A stretch of 64,000 nucleotides of DNA from Prochlorococcus marinus str. MIT 0917 (GCF_027359575.1 NZ_CP114784.1:991819-1055818), one strand, 5' to 3'; shown: positions 26,731 through 36,105, counted from the first letter of the stretch. Notes: a model not told the origin generated them from the sequence alone. Program-made: numbers and translations.

Positions 26731-27240
26731 ATGAAACTCAATTTTGTACCGGTTAATATTTTTCGAGAGACTCCTGAAGTAACTTTTTTAGATGCCAGTG
26801 TTGAAGATTCAAATGGTAGTGACGTTGTTATTCATAGAGGAGGAGCAACTTCCCCCCCTGATTTAAATAGCTTCGAGCAATATTATGTACACTATCATCA
26901 AACAGATAATAATCTGGTACTTCAGGGAGATAGGATTTTCACGCTATTAAATCCTCTCTGGGATGAACCTCATCACATAATTTATCTCAATAGATTCATG
27001 GGGGCACTACAAATACCTATCGGTACTTTTCATAGATCAATATCTGGAAATGATGGAAGTATTGTTATCAATCAGGCAATCAGAGATAAACAATTTGAGG
27101 CGAAAACAGAATTTAATCCTATAAGTATTGAAAATAGAATTGATCTACAAAAAGCCAAATCTAAAGAACCTATTATCTGGTTATGGAAAGGGGGAGAAAT
27201 CAAGAGAATTAAAGATTCTCTATTCCTAAAAGTAGCTTAA
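26731..27240 (+). CDS. Unknown protein, possibly cupin-like
   Basis: This 169-residue protein is started at ATG 26731 (MKLNFVPVNIFRETPEVTFL); a TTG seven codons upstream was rejected. The middle (QYYVHYHQTDNNLVLQGDRI then FTLLNPLWDEPHHIIYLNR and GALQIPIGTFHRSISG) has the His-x-His spacing and glycine/proline turns of a cupin barrel, which would bind a metal. The match is weak by eye. The neighbours give no pathway. Confidence 0.6.
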   Translation: MKLNFVPVNIFRETPEVTFLDASVEDSNGSDVVIHRGGATSPPDLNSFEQYYVHYHQTDNNLVLQGDRIFTLLNPLWDEPHHIIYLNRFMGALQIPIGTFHRSISGNDGSIVINQAIRDKQFEAKTEFNPISIENRIDLQKAKSKEPIIWLWKGGEIKRIKDSLFLKVA

Positions 27241-27281
27241 CTTTTCTATTCCTAAAAAAATTAATTCAATACATATAGTAT

Positions 27282-27392
27282 CTAAGAAATATTTATTCTA
27301 AATACTATTTCTAGGAATAAAACAAATAATACACCTGACATTGCAATCCTGCCATGAACTATTTCAGTTTTGCTTAGTCTCTCGAAAGACAT
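27282..27392 (-). CDS. Degenerate short high-light-inducible (Hli/Scp) protein
   Basis: The 36-residue ORF reads MSFERLSKTEIVHGRIAMSG then VLFVLFLEIVFRINIS. E-IVHGRIAMSG is the chlorophyll-binding helix motif of Hli proteins (ExxNGRxAMxG type), here with His in place of Asn, and a second Glu follows in the same helix. Hli proteins bind chlorophyll and carotenoid in thylakoids and protect photosystems under stress. At 36 residues it is shorter than most. The ORF falls below usual length cut-offs. Confidence 0.7.
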   Translation of the reverse strand: MSFERLSKTEIVHGRIAMSGVLFVLFLEIVFRINIS

Positions 27393-27587
27393 GAACTAAA
27401 AACAAGCTAGTCGATTTATAACAAACTTAATAAAGAGAGCAAGTATCAAAAAATGCTTTTTCAGGTTAATTAAATTATTCAATTTTATTGATAAAAAGAA
27501 AAGACTACGGCCCAAAGGAAATGGTATATCTTACGACAGACAAAAAATAGTGTTATAAATAATCATAAAAAAAAGATTTAGTAATAA

Positions 27588-27731
27588 ATGAGTCCACTCT
27601 TTAAATGCCTTGGCTGTGGACAAAATATCGAAAGATCAACAAAGACTTTTTGGAAAAAGAAAGGTCATATCCTTTGCTCTACTTGCCAAGACAAAATAGA
27701 GCAAGAAACGAGTTTTACTAAAACAAAATAG
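27588..27731 (+). CDS. 47-residue zinc-ribbon-like protein
   Basis: The ORF reads MSPLFKCLGCGQNIERSTKT then FWKKKGHILCSTCQDKIEQE. Two CxxC pairs (CLGC and CSTC) spaced 23 residues apart could bind one zinc. It ends two bases before the convergent urtE. The function is unknown. Confidence 0.55.
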   Translation: MSPLFKCLGCGQNIERSTKTFWKKKGHILCSTCQDKIEQETSFTKTK

Positions 27732-27733
27732 AC

Positions 27734-28441
27734 TTAAACACTAAGGAATTTCTCAACAACAGATTTACTTAATTCGCTCGTTGGGCCATTAGCTACTATT
27801 CCACCGCGTTGCATTGCATAATAACGATCTGCTTGCCTAACGAAATGCAAATGTTGCTCTACCAATAAAACTCCAACCCCAGTCTCACTAATGATCCTTT
27901 TAACTGCTGACTCAATATCTTGAACAATATTCGGCTGTATTCCTTCGGTTGGCTCATCAAGTAAAAGCAACTTTGGTTTTCCAAGTAATGCTCGCGCAAT
28001 TGCAAGTTGTTGCTGTTGTCCTCCGCTTAAGTCACCTCCTTTACGAGCTAGAAATTGTTTTAAAACAGGAAAAAGTTCATATACAAGTTGATCAATCTTT
28101 TTATGCTTTGCTAACCCTCCAGGCAAAGCTTCCAATCCAAGTTGAAGATTTTCCTCAACAGTTAGATAAGGTATTATTTCTCGTCCTTGAGGAACATATG
28201 CAATGCCGGAACGAGCCCTTTGATGAGGCGGCTTTCTATTTAGTAAATCTCCATTAAAAATAATCTCTCCACGCCGTGGAGTTAATAAACCTATTAATGA
28301 TTTAAGCAAAGTTGTTTTACCTACTCCATTTCGACCAATAAGACAAATCATCTCACCTTGATTGATATTCATATCAACATCTCGAAGAATATGACTCTCG
28401 CCATAGTAGGTATTTAAGCCTTTTATCTGAAGCATAGTCAT
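27734..28441 (-). CDS. urtE: Urea ABC transporter ATP-binding protein UrtE
   Basis: This is the second ATPase of the urea transporter. The 235 residues have Walker A GRNGVGKTTLL, signature LSGGQQQQLAIARAL, Walker B LLLLDEPTEGIQP and the LivF-like GIAYVPQGREI block. The UrtE assignment rests on its place at the end of urtABCDE beside ure genes. Its start overlaps the urtD stop by four bases. Confidence 0.94.
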   Translation of the reverse strand: MTMLQIKGLNTYYGESHILRDVDMNINQGEMICLIGRNGVGKTTLLKSLIGLLTPRRGEIIFNGDLLNRKPPHQRARSGIAYVPQGREIIPYLTVEENLQLGLEALPGGLAKHKKIDQLVYELFPVLKQFLARKGGDLSGGQQQQLAIARALLGKPKLLLLDEPTEGIQPNIVQDIESAVKRIISETGVGVLLVEQHLHFVRQADRYYAMQRGGIVANGPTSELSKSVVEKFLSV

Positions 28442-29193
28442 TCTTCTTCCTCCACAGATTTTCCTAGATAAACCTCTATAACTAAAGGATCTTTTTGTAT
28501 GTCGCTCATAGACCCCTCTTTTAATACATGCCCTTGATGTAAAACACTAACAGGACAATCAAGTCTACGAATAAATTCCATATCATGATCAATGACTAAG
28601 ACAGTATGATCGCCAGCTAAAGATTTAAGAAGATCAGCAGTTAAATCTGTTTCTTCATCAGTCAAACCAGCTACAGGTTCATCAACAAGTAAAAGATCAG
28701 GGTCTTGTCCAACCAGCATCGCTATCTCAAGCCATTGTTTTTGACCATGAGAAAGCGATCCAGCCCTGATATTGGCTTTTGATTGAAGGTTGACAATACT
28801 CATCAAATGGTGAATTTGATCTAAATGCTTAACCTTTAAAGTATTAATTAATAATGAAAAAGGAGTTTTAGGTCTGCTAACTGATAGAGCTAAATTGTCT
28901 TGTACAGATAAATTTTCAAATATCCTAGGACTTTGAAATTTCCTTCCAATCCCTTTCCGCGCTATACGAAACTCTTTTTGACCAAGCAACGATTTTCCTT
29001 TAAAAATCACATCCCCCTTTGTCGGTGCTACTTTCCCAGTAATTACATCTAAAAATGTAGTTTTACCTGCACCATTGGGACCAATAACTGCTCTAAGATC
29101 GCCTTGATTCAAAACCAGATCAAGATCTCTGAGGGCAAGAAATCCTTCAAAACTAACTGAAATTTGTTTTAGCTCTAGCAATGGAGAATTCAT
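28438..29193 (-). CDS. urtD: Urea ABC transporter ATP-binding protein UrtD
   Basis: This is the first ATPase of the urea transporter, LivG-like, with 251 residues. It has Walker A GPNGAGKTTFLDV, the signature SLSHGQKQWLEIAM (SHGQ instead of SGGQ, as is usual for UrtD) and Walker B LLLVDEPVAGLTDEE. Four-base overlaps join it to both urtC and urtE, so translation is probably coupled. Confidence 0.95.
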   Translation of the reverse strand: MNSPLLELKQISVSFEGFLALRDLDLVLNQGDLRAVIGPNGAGKTTFLDVITGKVAPTKGDVIFKGKSLLGQKEFRIARKGIGRKFQSPRIFENLSVQDNLALSVSRPKTPFSLLINTLKVKHLDQIHHLMSIVNLQSKANIRAGSLSHGQKQWLEIAMLVGQDPDLLLVDEPVAGLTDEETDLTADLLKSLAGDHTVLVIDHDMEFIRRLDCPVSVLHQGHVLKEGSMSDIQKDPLVIEVYLGKSVEEEE

Positions 29194-30317
29194 GATTTAA
29201 CCTCACCTTGTTCATTGACTTCAAGACTTGGATATGTTTCTAGCTTTTTATTAATCCCTATTAAAAAAAGTAATTTCTTTGGACCGCCTTTTCTGATCCA
29301 TCCTAGTACACCCTCTGGAAGAGCTGTTACTACAAGAATAAATAATCCACCTTGAATAAACATCCAGCTTGCAGGTAATGCTTCACTCACCAAACTTTTT
29401 GCATAATTAATCAAAACAGCTCCAAAGATTGCGCCTAATAATGTTCCTCTACCTCCCACGGCAACCCAAATAACCATTTCGATAGAGAAAGGAACAGTCA
29501 TAAATTGAGGAGACACTATTCCAGATTGAACTGTATACAAAGCTCCTGAAACACCAGCTAATCCTCCTGCTATTGAAAAAATTATTGTTTTGAAAATTAC
29601 TGGATTATATCCAGTAAAACGAACTCGAGCTTCATCGTCTCTAATTCCAACAAGGATATTTCCAAATCTATCTCTAACAATCCACCGCGCAAAAAACCAT
29701 GCAAGTATTACTAAGATAGCTGATATCCAAAAAAACCATCTTTGCATTATTTCTGAACCAACCATTTGACCAAAAAGTTGAGTTACGTCTGTTTTCAGAC
29801 CATTTGTTCCATTAATCAATTTCTGTTGCCCATTAAAGAAATTGAAGAAAACTAAAAGTGCCGCTTGTGTAAGAATTGAGAAATAAACACCTTTAATTCT
29901 ATTTCTAAAAACTAAATACCCAAGAAGACCAGCAATTATTGCCGGTAACAACCAAATGGAAATAAGAGTAAAAATTGAACTTTTAAATGGTTCCCAGAAG
30001 AATGGAAGTTTTTCGACTCCATATAAACCAAAAAACTCGGGAATACCATTTGGGAATTCTCCTGCACTATTCAGTTGCAGGAACATCGCAGCACAATATC
30101 CACCAAGAGCAAAGAAAATTCCTTGACCTAAACTCAACATCCCTGTGAATCCCCAAATCAAATCAACTCCAAGAGCAACTATTGCAAGAGATAAATATCT
30201 TCCTAAGAGATTTAATCTAAAGACAGGAAGTACTGAGGGTGCAGCAATAATTAAGGCAATGATCAACACCCAAATAGTTAAGTTAATCCAACTTTTTTTT
30301 GTAGAAAAAATACTCAT
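29190..30317 (-). CDS. urtC: Urea ABC transporter permease UrtC
   Basis: This is one of two membrane permeases of the urea transporter, LivM-like, with 375 residues and about ten hydrophobic segments. Family blocks include GFTGMLSLGQGIFFALGGYC, the cytoplasmic loop RFGNILVGIRDDEARVRFTG and GRGTLLGAIFGAVLIN. It lies three bases after urtB and overlaps urtD by four bases. Confidence 0.95.
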   Translation of the reverse strand: MSIFSTKKSWINLTIWVLIIALIIAAPSVLPVFRLNLLGRYLSLAIVALGVDLIWGFTGMLSLGQGIFFALGGYCAAMFLQLNSAGEFPNGIPEFFGLYGVEKLPFFWEPFKSSIFTLISIWLLPAIIAGLLGYLVFRNRIKGVYFSILTQAALLVFFNFFNGQQKLINGTNGLKTDVTQLFGQMVGSEIMQRWFFWISAILVILAWFFARWIVRDRFGNILVGIRDDEARVRFTGYNPVIFKTIIFSIAGGLAGVSGALYTVQSGIVSPQFMTVPFSIEMVIWVAVGGRGTLLGAIFGAVLINYAKSLVSEALPASWMFIQGGLFILVVTALPEGVLGWIRKGGPKKLLFLIGINKKLETYPSLEVNEQGEVKS

Positions 30318-30320
30318 AAA

Positions 30321-31478
30321 TCAAGACTCCACCATTCTTCCTTTTTGAGGGAACATCCCAGTTGGTCTAAATTGAAGGAATATGACTATTAGAGCAAATA
30401 TCATTACTCTAGCCATGCTTGTTGTCGCAAAAAAATCTATCGTTGAATAAAGAGGGGATGGCATCTCGGGCCAAATGGTAAGCAGTCTTCCTGCTCCTAT
30501 CAAATCGGTCATTATTCCAATCGAGAAAGAAGCAAGAATTGTTCCTAATAAATTGCCCACGCCACCTAGAACGACAACCATAAAACAACCCACGATATAA
30601 TTTCCGCCAACATTTGGCCCCACTGAACCAAGTAGTGAAACCGCAACTCCTGCGACACCAGCCAAACCTGATCCAATTCCAAAAGTAATAATATCTACTG
30701 TTTCTGTTGATATACCTAAACAATCACTCATAGGTCTATTTTGAGTTACTGCTCTAATTCTTATCCCCCAAGCTGTTTTATCAAGAAAGAAAATTACTAC
30801 TAAAACAGATATTAAGGTAATAAAGATTATTAAAAGACGAGTTTTAGGAAAAGTAATTCCAACAAAATCAATTCCACCTCTCATCCAAGAAGGAGCTGTA
30901 ACATCAACATTCCTTGCACTAGCGCGGCTAAGTTTGCTTACTAAAGAAGATAAAATACCTCCTGTTGCGACACCTAGTAATGCAGAAAAGCCCCAAGTAC
31001 ATGCCTTAATTAATTTACCTTTTGCACCATGAAGTAAGTCATCCGAAATAAATAATGGTGAAAATAGTCCAAAGAAAAGTGCTATCACCAAACCACTTGC
31101 ATAGGCTAGCGGAACGCTTCTAACAAATTGTTGAAGGATTAGGCTAACTCCCCATGTCGCGAGAAGTGTTTCAAGAGGACTTCCATAGAGACGTCTAATA
31201 ACCGTTCGCTCTAAAAGAATGCCAACTGTTCCACTAACTAAAAAAGCAATCCCAATTGCAACTATGACATACGAATCATAAAAAGGTTTTAAAAAAGAAA
31301 CTTGTTTGAAAATTAATTGGGTTATGTATGTTGAATAAGCACCAAGCATCATCAATTCCCCATGAGCAAGATTGATGACGCCCATTAAACCGAAGACAAT
31401 TGCTAGTCCCAGTGCTGCGACAAGCAAAACTGAGCCAATAGCAACGCCATTAAAGAGGCTTTCAAGAAAAAGTTGCAC
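30321..31478 (-). CDS. urtB: Urea ABC transporter permease UrtB
   Basis: This is the LivH-like permease of the urea transporter, with 385 residues and many membrane helices. Blocks GLMGVINLAHGELMMLGAYS and LGISTETVDIITFGIGSGLA are characteristic. A perfect 11-bp stem-loop separates it from urtA, so it is probably expressed at a lower level than urtA. Confidence 0.95.
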   Translation of the reverse strand: MQLFLESLFNGVAIGSVLLVAALGLAIVFGLMGVINLAHGELMMLGAYSTYITQLIFKQVSFLKPFYDSYVIVAIGIAFLVSGTVGILLERTVIRRLYGSPLETLLATWGVSLILQQFVRSVPLAYASGLVIALFFGLFSPLFISDDLLHGAKGKLIKACTWGFSALLGVATGGILSSLVSKLSRASARNVDVTAPSWMRGGIDFVGITFPKTRLLIIFITLISVLVVIFFLDKTAWGIRIRAVTQNRPMSDCLGISTETVDIITFGIGSGLAGVAGVAVSLLGSVGPNVGGNYIVGCFMVVVLGGVGNLLGTILASFSIGIMTDLIGAGRLLTIWPEMPSPLYSTIDFFATTSMARVMIFALIVIFLQFRPTGMFPQKGRMVES

Positions 31479-31502
31479 TAGCTTGGTTGTTTTTTTTAAA
31501 GA

Positions 31503-31528
31503 AATAAGGAGCCCAAAGGCTCCTTATT
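31503..31528 (-). terminator. Intercistronic stem-loop between urtA and urtB
   Basis: AATAAGGAGCC (31503-31513) and GGCTCCTTATT (31518-31528) form a perfect 11-bp stem around a four-base loop. On the minus strand it is followed by TCTTT, giving a partial U tract. It lies 29 bases after the urtA stop and 25 bases before urtB, typical of an attenuator that leaves binding-protein mRNA in excess. Confidence 0.85.
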
Positions 31529-31556
31529 AGGATCTATTTATAAGTCAAAAATTGAA

Positions 31557-32834
31557 TCACATCCTATATTTTTCACCTTTCTTAGGATCAGTCCAATCAC
31601 AAGCGTAACCTTTTGAACTTGGATGTTTTTGGTTCCATGCTTGTGGTTCAACTACATCAGTTTCTTCAAGGATCGTAAATCCACCCTCTGCGTTGATTTC
31701 ACCAATTCTCACTGTTTGAGATAGGTGATGATTTGCCATAACTTCTACTGGACCTTGAGGAGCATCAAATGTCTGCCCAACCAATGCTTCTCTAACCGCA
31801 TTGTCATCAAATGTTCCTGCATCTTCAACTGCCTGCTTCCAAAGATAAACCATGTTATAAGCAGATTCTTGAGGATCAGCCACAACACGATCACTACCCC
31901 ATCTCTTCTTAAAGCTCTTAGCAAATTTCTTAGAAGCTGGAGTATCAATAGACATCATGTAGTTCCAAGCACCATAGTGGCCCTCAAGGAACTCAGGTCC
32001 AATCGTACTAATCTCTTCTTCCGCAATGGAGTAGTTCATTACGTAATAACCATTGGAAGGAGTAATTCCTGCGTCCTGGATTTGTTTAAAGAAAGCAACG
32101 TTTTGATCACCATTCAAAGTGTTAACGATGATTCCACCATCAGGAAGAGCAACTTTAATCTTGGAGATAATAGGAGCTACCTCTGTATTACCCAAAGGCA
32201 GATAGTCTTCCCCAACAACTTTACCGCCAAGTTGTTTGACTTGAGCTTTAGTAATTGTGTTAGAAGTTCTTGGGAAAACATAATCAGAACCAACTAAGAA
32301 GAAATCTCCTCCAGCCGCTGGTGAGCGCTTGTACATGAATTCTGTAGCAGGCTCAGATTGTTGGTTAGGAGTCGCTCCTGTATAGAAAATGTTATTGGAG
32401 CACTCTTGTGCTTCATATTGAATAGGGTAATAAAGGAATGCATCTTTAGATTCATAAACCGGAAGCATTGCCTTACGACTAGCAGAAGTCCAGCCGCCAA
32501 AGACAACTGGGACACCATCCTGGTCTATCAACTTCTTTGATTTCTCAGCAAAGGTAGGCCAATCTGATGCCCCATCTTCAACGATGTACTCAATTTTATA
32601 GCTTTTACCGTCGACTGTTACACCGCCAGCTGCATTGATTTCTTCAATAGCCATTTTCTCTGTATCAACAAGAGTTGACTCGGAGATTGCCATTGTCCCT
32701 GATAGGGAGTGGAGAATTCCAACAGTTACGGTGTCATCAAATTTGCCTGAGGAATCTGATCCACCACAAGCAGTAACAGTTACGGCCAATGAGGCAGTAG
32801 CTAAACCTGCAAAAATGCGCTTTGAAAGCTTCAT
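31557..32834 (-). CDS. urtA: Urea ABC transporter substrate-binding protein UrtA
   Basis: This is the periplasmic urea-binding protein, 425 residues. A lipoprotein-type signal is seen (LATASLAVTVTACGG). The mature part has the UrtA blocks VGILHSLSGTMAISE, VFGGWTSASRKAMLP, YYPIQYEAQECSNNIFYTGA and FLEGHYGAWNYMMSIDTP. It is the first gene of urtABCDE and has an NtcA-type promoter upstream. Confidence 0.96.
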   Translation of the reverse strand: MKLSKRIFAGLATASLAVTVTACGGSDSSGKFDDTVTVGILHSLSGTMAISESTLVDTEKMAIEEINAAGGVTVDGKSYKIEYIVEDGASDWPTFAEKSKKLIDQDGVPVVFGGWTSASRKAMLPVYESKDAFLYYPIQYEAQECSNNIFYTGATPNQQSEPATEFMYKRSPAAGGDFFLVGSDYVFPRTSNTITKAQVKQLGGKVVGEDYLPLGNTEVAPIISKIKVALPDGGIIVNTLNGDQNVAFFKQIQDAGITPSNGYYVMNYSIAEEEISTIGPEFLEGHYGAWNYMMSIDTPASKKFAKSFKKRWGSDRVVADPQESAYNMVYLWKQAVEDAGTFDDNAVREALVGQTFDAPQGPVEVMANHHLSQTVRIGEINAEGGFTILEETDVVEPQAWNQKHPSSKGYACDWTDPKKGEKYRM

Positions 32835-32880
32835 GAATTACTAACTAAATTTAGTTGTTTGCCCACCTTGGGGTTTAAGA

Positions 32881-32923
32881 AAAGTATCCAACTGAACACC
32901 CCTCTTTTTGTAACCAATGAGAC
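32881..32923 (-). promoter_or_regulatory. NtcA-type promoter of urtA
   Basis: On the minus strand GTCTCATTGGTTAC (32910-32923) matches five of the six fixed bases of the NtcA box GTAN8TAC. A -10 hexamer TACTTT (32881-32886) begins 23 bases after the box, within the spacing of NtcA-activated promoters. This predicts induction of urt under nitrogen limitation. Confidence 0.65.
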
Positions 32924-32976
32924 TGTTTTTGCTATTTCAGTAAATGAAGATAGATTTTCGTATTAACCACTACACT

Positions 32977-33585
32977 TCACCGAGCAGTAGGTATCTGATT
33001 ACACAAAAACTCTTCAATTGTTTTTATCCCCTCCCCTGATTTCGTATTTGTAAAGCACCAGGGACGATTATTTCTCATCAATAGAGTATCTCTCTCCATT
33101 ATTTTCAAGCTTGCTCCAACCATTTCAGCGAGATCAATCTTATTGATCACTAATAAGTCTGAACGTGTTATTCCTGGGCCTCCTTTCCTGGGGATTTTAT
33201 CTCCAGCTGCAACATCAATTATGTATATACATATATCTACTAGCTCAGGGCTAAAACTTGCGGCAAGATTATCGCCACCGCTTTCAACAAATATTAAATC
33301 TAAAGCTGTAAATTTATGTTCTAACTCTTCAACAGCAATTCGATTAATAGAACAATCTTCTCTTATAGCTGTATGCGGGCATCCTCCAGTTTCAACTCCT
33401 TTGATACGTTCAGGTGCTAAAGCTTTTGAATTAGTTAAAAACTTTGCATCTTCTTGAGTGTAGATGTCATTCGTTACTACTGCGATCTCATAGTGATCTT
33501 TCAGATTTTCACATAGTCTCTGAATAATAGCCGTTTTACCAGATCCCACTGGACCAGCGATGCCAACTCTCAATTTACTTTCCAT
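32977..33585 (-). CDS. ureG: Urease accessory GTPase UreG
   Basis: UreG is the GTPase that drives nickel insertion into urease. The 202 residues show the P-loop [10 protein letters not shown], the nickel-binding Cys-Pro-His in [30 protein letters not shown] and NKID. There is no His-rich N-terminal extension. Its ATG overlaps the ureF stop (TAATG). Confidence 0.96.
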   Translation of the reverse strand: MESKLRVGIAGPVGSGKTAIIQRLCENLKDHYEIAVVTNDIYTQEDAKFLTNSKALAPERIKGVETGGCPHTAIREDCSINRIAVEELEHKFTALDLIFVESGGDNLAASFSPELVDICIYIIDVAAGDKIPRKGGPGITRSDLLVINKIDLAEMVGASLKIMERDTLLMRNNRPWCFTNTKSGEGIKTIEEFLCNQIPTAR

Positions 33586-34256
33586 TAGCTTCTAAATAAT
33601 CTTGAATAAAGTTCTATATGCGATTGTTGGGCCATAATCGCGCCAACATCGCTAATCCAAATTTCTTTGGGATTCTGTTGCAATAAGAAACTTGCTTGAG
33701 ACTTAATAAGCAATAGTGATTTCTTTTGAATCTGTTGAGCTTTTGTGGGTCCTAATGACAATAGTCTTAACGCTGCACTCAACTGGTTAGCGACCCAACT
33801 ATATAAAAATCCTTCCACTAAATCAATTTGAGGTATATCCCAACTAACTCCAGCCCAAGCCCACGCTATCGGCCATATAAATTTCTTTTCATTACCAGGA
33901 AGAGGATGATCAAGATCAATGAGAAGCTGTAATAGAGATTCACCCATTTGTATTTGTTGAGATCTAACATCTGGAGAATCTCTTAGTGAACTAAGCCAAG
34001 AATTCCACTCATCAATAATTAACTTATATTTAACATCTTTATAATCCCTCCAATCAACTAAATCTCTCATTATGTGAGCAATTGAGCTTGCCTCAATTGT
34101 TATCTGGCCTCTAGATAGTTCACTTTCAATCCAATTGAAAAGTGTTTTCTCGTCATATACTTTTTTATTTTGAACCAGCCACTCCAATCCTTCTGAGTAA
34201 CTAAAAGCACCAACTGGTAGTGATGGACTGATTAATTGTAAAAGCTCAAGTTTCAT
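33585..34256 (-). CDS. ureF: Urease accessory protein UreF
   Basis: UreF acts with UreD and UreG in urease activation. The 223 residues begin [24 protein letters not shown], the family hallmark, and contain the helical [16 protein letters not shown] region. It lies 21 bases after ureE and overlaps ureG by one base. Confidence 0.95.
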   Translation of the reverse strand: MKLELLQLISPSLPVGAFSYSEGLEWLVQNKKVYDEKTLFNWIESELSRGQITIEASSIAHIMRDLVDWRDYKDVKYKLIIDEWNSWLSSLRDSPDVRSQQIQMGESLLQLLIDLDHPLPGNEKKFIWPIAWAWAGVSWDIPQIDLVEGFLYSWVANQLSAALRLLSLGPTKAQQIQKKSLLLIKSQASFLLQQNPKEIWISDVGAIMAQQSHIELYSRLFRS

Positions 34257-34277
34257 GAACGAAATTAATCAAACCTT

Positions 34278-34718
34278 CTACTCATAAGCACCAATCTCTG
34301 GAGAGAAAGGTCTTTGGAAACTTTCTATTGAAAATCCTTGTCTTTCTAGCATCTTTTGCATAACTACATCATTGAGTAAATATAACTCTTTTTCATGCAA
34401 CTCAATCTCAACATGTCTATTACCTAAATGATAAGCAGCTTTTAACAGTTTCAATCTATTTTCTGAGGTAATTCTTATTACATCTTCATGAGCCGCCTCT
34501 ATGATGACGAACACTTGTGAATTCTCACTTTGTAATACCTCTCCAGGCATCAATCTACCTCCTCCTCTAGGCAAATTTAAAATGACATCAATTCCATCTA
34601 ATGTTAATCTCTTGCCCCGAAGTTGAGTCCTCTCTTTTGCTGACAAGGGAAGTAGAAGACAATGTTCTATCACTTGAGCACTAATTCTCTTAGTGAGATA
34701 GATTAATTCGTGTGACAA
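34278..34718 (-). CDS. ureE: Urease accessory nickel chaperone UreE
   Basis: UreE delivers nickel to the urease complex. The 146-residue frame starts at a TTG (MSHELIYLTKRI); the exact start is uncertain. Family features are LTLDGIDVILNLPRGGGRLM and the YHLGNRHVEIELHEKELYL metal-site block. The C-terminus (FSPEIGAYE) lacks the His-rich tail of some UreE proteins. It is divergent from ureD with about 100 bases between starts. Confidence 0.93.
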   Translation of the reverse strand: MSHELIYLTKRISAQVIEHCLLLPLSAKERTQLRGKRLTLDGIDVILNLPRGGGRLMPGEVLQSENSQVFVIIEAAHEDVIRITSENRLKLLKAAYHLGNRHVEIELHEKELYLLNDVVMQKMLERQGFSIESFQRPFSPEIGAYE

Positions 34719-34821
34719 GCTTCAAATTTTTTGTAGAGCTAAATTTTAAAGGGTATATCTACCTGACAAGACATTTATTATTTTCTCAATACTAAATGAG
34801 CAAAATCGATACAACAATACA
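34719..34821. promoter_or_regulatory. Divergent ureEFG / ureDABC promoter region
   Basis: These 103 bases separate ureE and ureD, which are read away from each other, so both promoters must lie here or just inside the genes. I find GTAGAG and GTATATCTAC half-sites but no full GTAN8TAC NtcA box. Confidence 0.5.
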
Positions 34822-35745
34822 ATGACATCTCAATGGCATGGAACATGTGATCTAAGGCTTTTCAAAAAGTCAAATCCTAATGAGATCGATAGTCTCAAAA
34901 CAATTCATCAAGCAAAATGCACAGCTCCATTGAAATTAATGAAAGTATTCAATGATAAAAAAGATGGAAGATGTGAAATACCAATTCTCCATAGTGCTGG
35001 AGGCATTGTTGGCGGTGATCAACTAACAATAAATGTCAACGCTGAAGAAGCTAGCAGTGCTATTTGTTCTTCAGTAGCAGCTCAAAAAGTTTATGGAAGC
35101 AGAGGCAGGTCAAAATTAAATCCGCAAGGGAGATGGGCGAATCAAAAATGTTTTTTTCAGATTAAAAAAAATGCTGACTTTGAGTGGATCCCTCAAGAAT
35201 TAATTATTTATCAGGGAGGTCTTTTTGAACAAAATATGACTGTTAATCTTGATACCTCATCAAGCTTTTTATGTGTTGATTTGGTTCGCTTAGGACGAAC
35301 TGCGGCAGGGGAAGAACTTGGAACTGGAGTATGGAGATCATCTTTGGAAATCTTCAGGGAAAATCCTCAAGGTAAACATTATGAATTTAGTGATCGCTTA
35401 GAGCTATCTGGAGAAGCTCTAAAATCAATTCATGGTTTAGAACGACAACCAGTATTTGGCTCTTTAACATGGATAACACCTAAAGTAATCAACCAAAAAA
35501 ATTTATCTGATTTACTAGTAAAATGCCGACAACAAAGAGATGGACTGGAAGGGTTTATGACTTGTAGTCTTCTTGAAAATGGGATATCAGCAAGGTATAC
35601 AGGCTCTTCAACTCAATCAGCTCGGTTTTGGTTTTATAGAATTTGGAGTCTTACAAGAGTTTTCAGGAAATTAAGCATGCCTGAATACATGAGGATTTGG
35701 CCAATGCAAGAGAATCCATCAACAGATACAAAATGTCCATCATGA
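34822..35745 (+). CDS. ureD: Urease accessory protein UreD
   Basis: UreD (UreH) is the scaffold that binds apo-urease for activation. The 307 residues contain the family blocks KCTAPLKLMKVF, LHSAGGIVGGDQLTINVN, AQKVYGSRG and WIPQELIIYQGGLFEQNM. It starts the ureDABC operon. Confidence 0.95.
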   Translation: MTSQWHGTCDLRLFKKSNPNEIDSLKTIHQAKCTAPLKLMKVFNDKKDGRCEIPILHSAGGIVGGDQLTINVNAEEASSAICSSVAAQKVYGSRGRSKLNPQGRWANQKCFFQIKKNADFEWIPQELIIYQGGLFEQNMTVNLDTSSSFLCVDLVRLGRTAAGEELGTGVWRSSLEIFRENPQGKHYEFSDRLELSGEALKSIHGLERQPVFGSLTWITPKVINQKNLSDLLVKCRQQRDGLEGFMTCSLLENGISARYTGSSTQSARFWFYRIWSLTRVFRKLSMPEYMRIWPMQENPSTDTKCPS

Positions 35746-35794
35746 ACTTTTAAGCATTTCTTTGCTAGTAAAATGAAATTCTAACTATTAAAAA

Positions 35795-36097
35795 ATGTAC
35801 TTAAGCCCTCAAGAAAAAGACAAATTACTCATAGTTACCGCTGCTCTTTTGGCAGAGAGAAGATTAAATAGAGGTGTGAAATTAAATCATCCTGAAGCCG
35901 TTGCTTGGCTTAGCTTTCAAGTACTTGAAGGCGCTAGAGATGGAAAGAGTGTCTCAACCTTAATGAACGAAGGAACGACATGGTTAAAAAGAGAACAAGT
36001 CATGGAAGGTGTGCCAGAACTTATCCATGAAGTTCAAATAGAAGCTGTTTTCCCAGATGGAACGAAGCTGGTAACACTTCACAATCCAATTTGCTAA
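35795..36097 (+). CDS. ureA: Urease gamma subunit
   Basis: This is the 100-residue structural gamma subunit of urease. Hallmarks are [43 protein letters not shown] and the C-terminal [17 protein letters not shown]. It is followed eight bases later by ureB. Confidence 0.97.
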   Translation: MYLSPQEKDKLLIVTAALLAERRLNRGVKLNHPEAVAWLSFQVLEGARDGKSVSTLMNEGTTWLKREQVMEGVPELIHEVQIEAVFPDGTKLVTLHNPIC

Positions 36098-36105
36098 ATA
36101 CAATT

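Noticed and set aside
34745-34775. Possible NtcA box in the ureE-ureD gap
   Set aside because: GTATATCTAC has a spacer of four bases, not eight, and no other full GTAN8TAC site was found.
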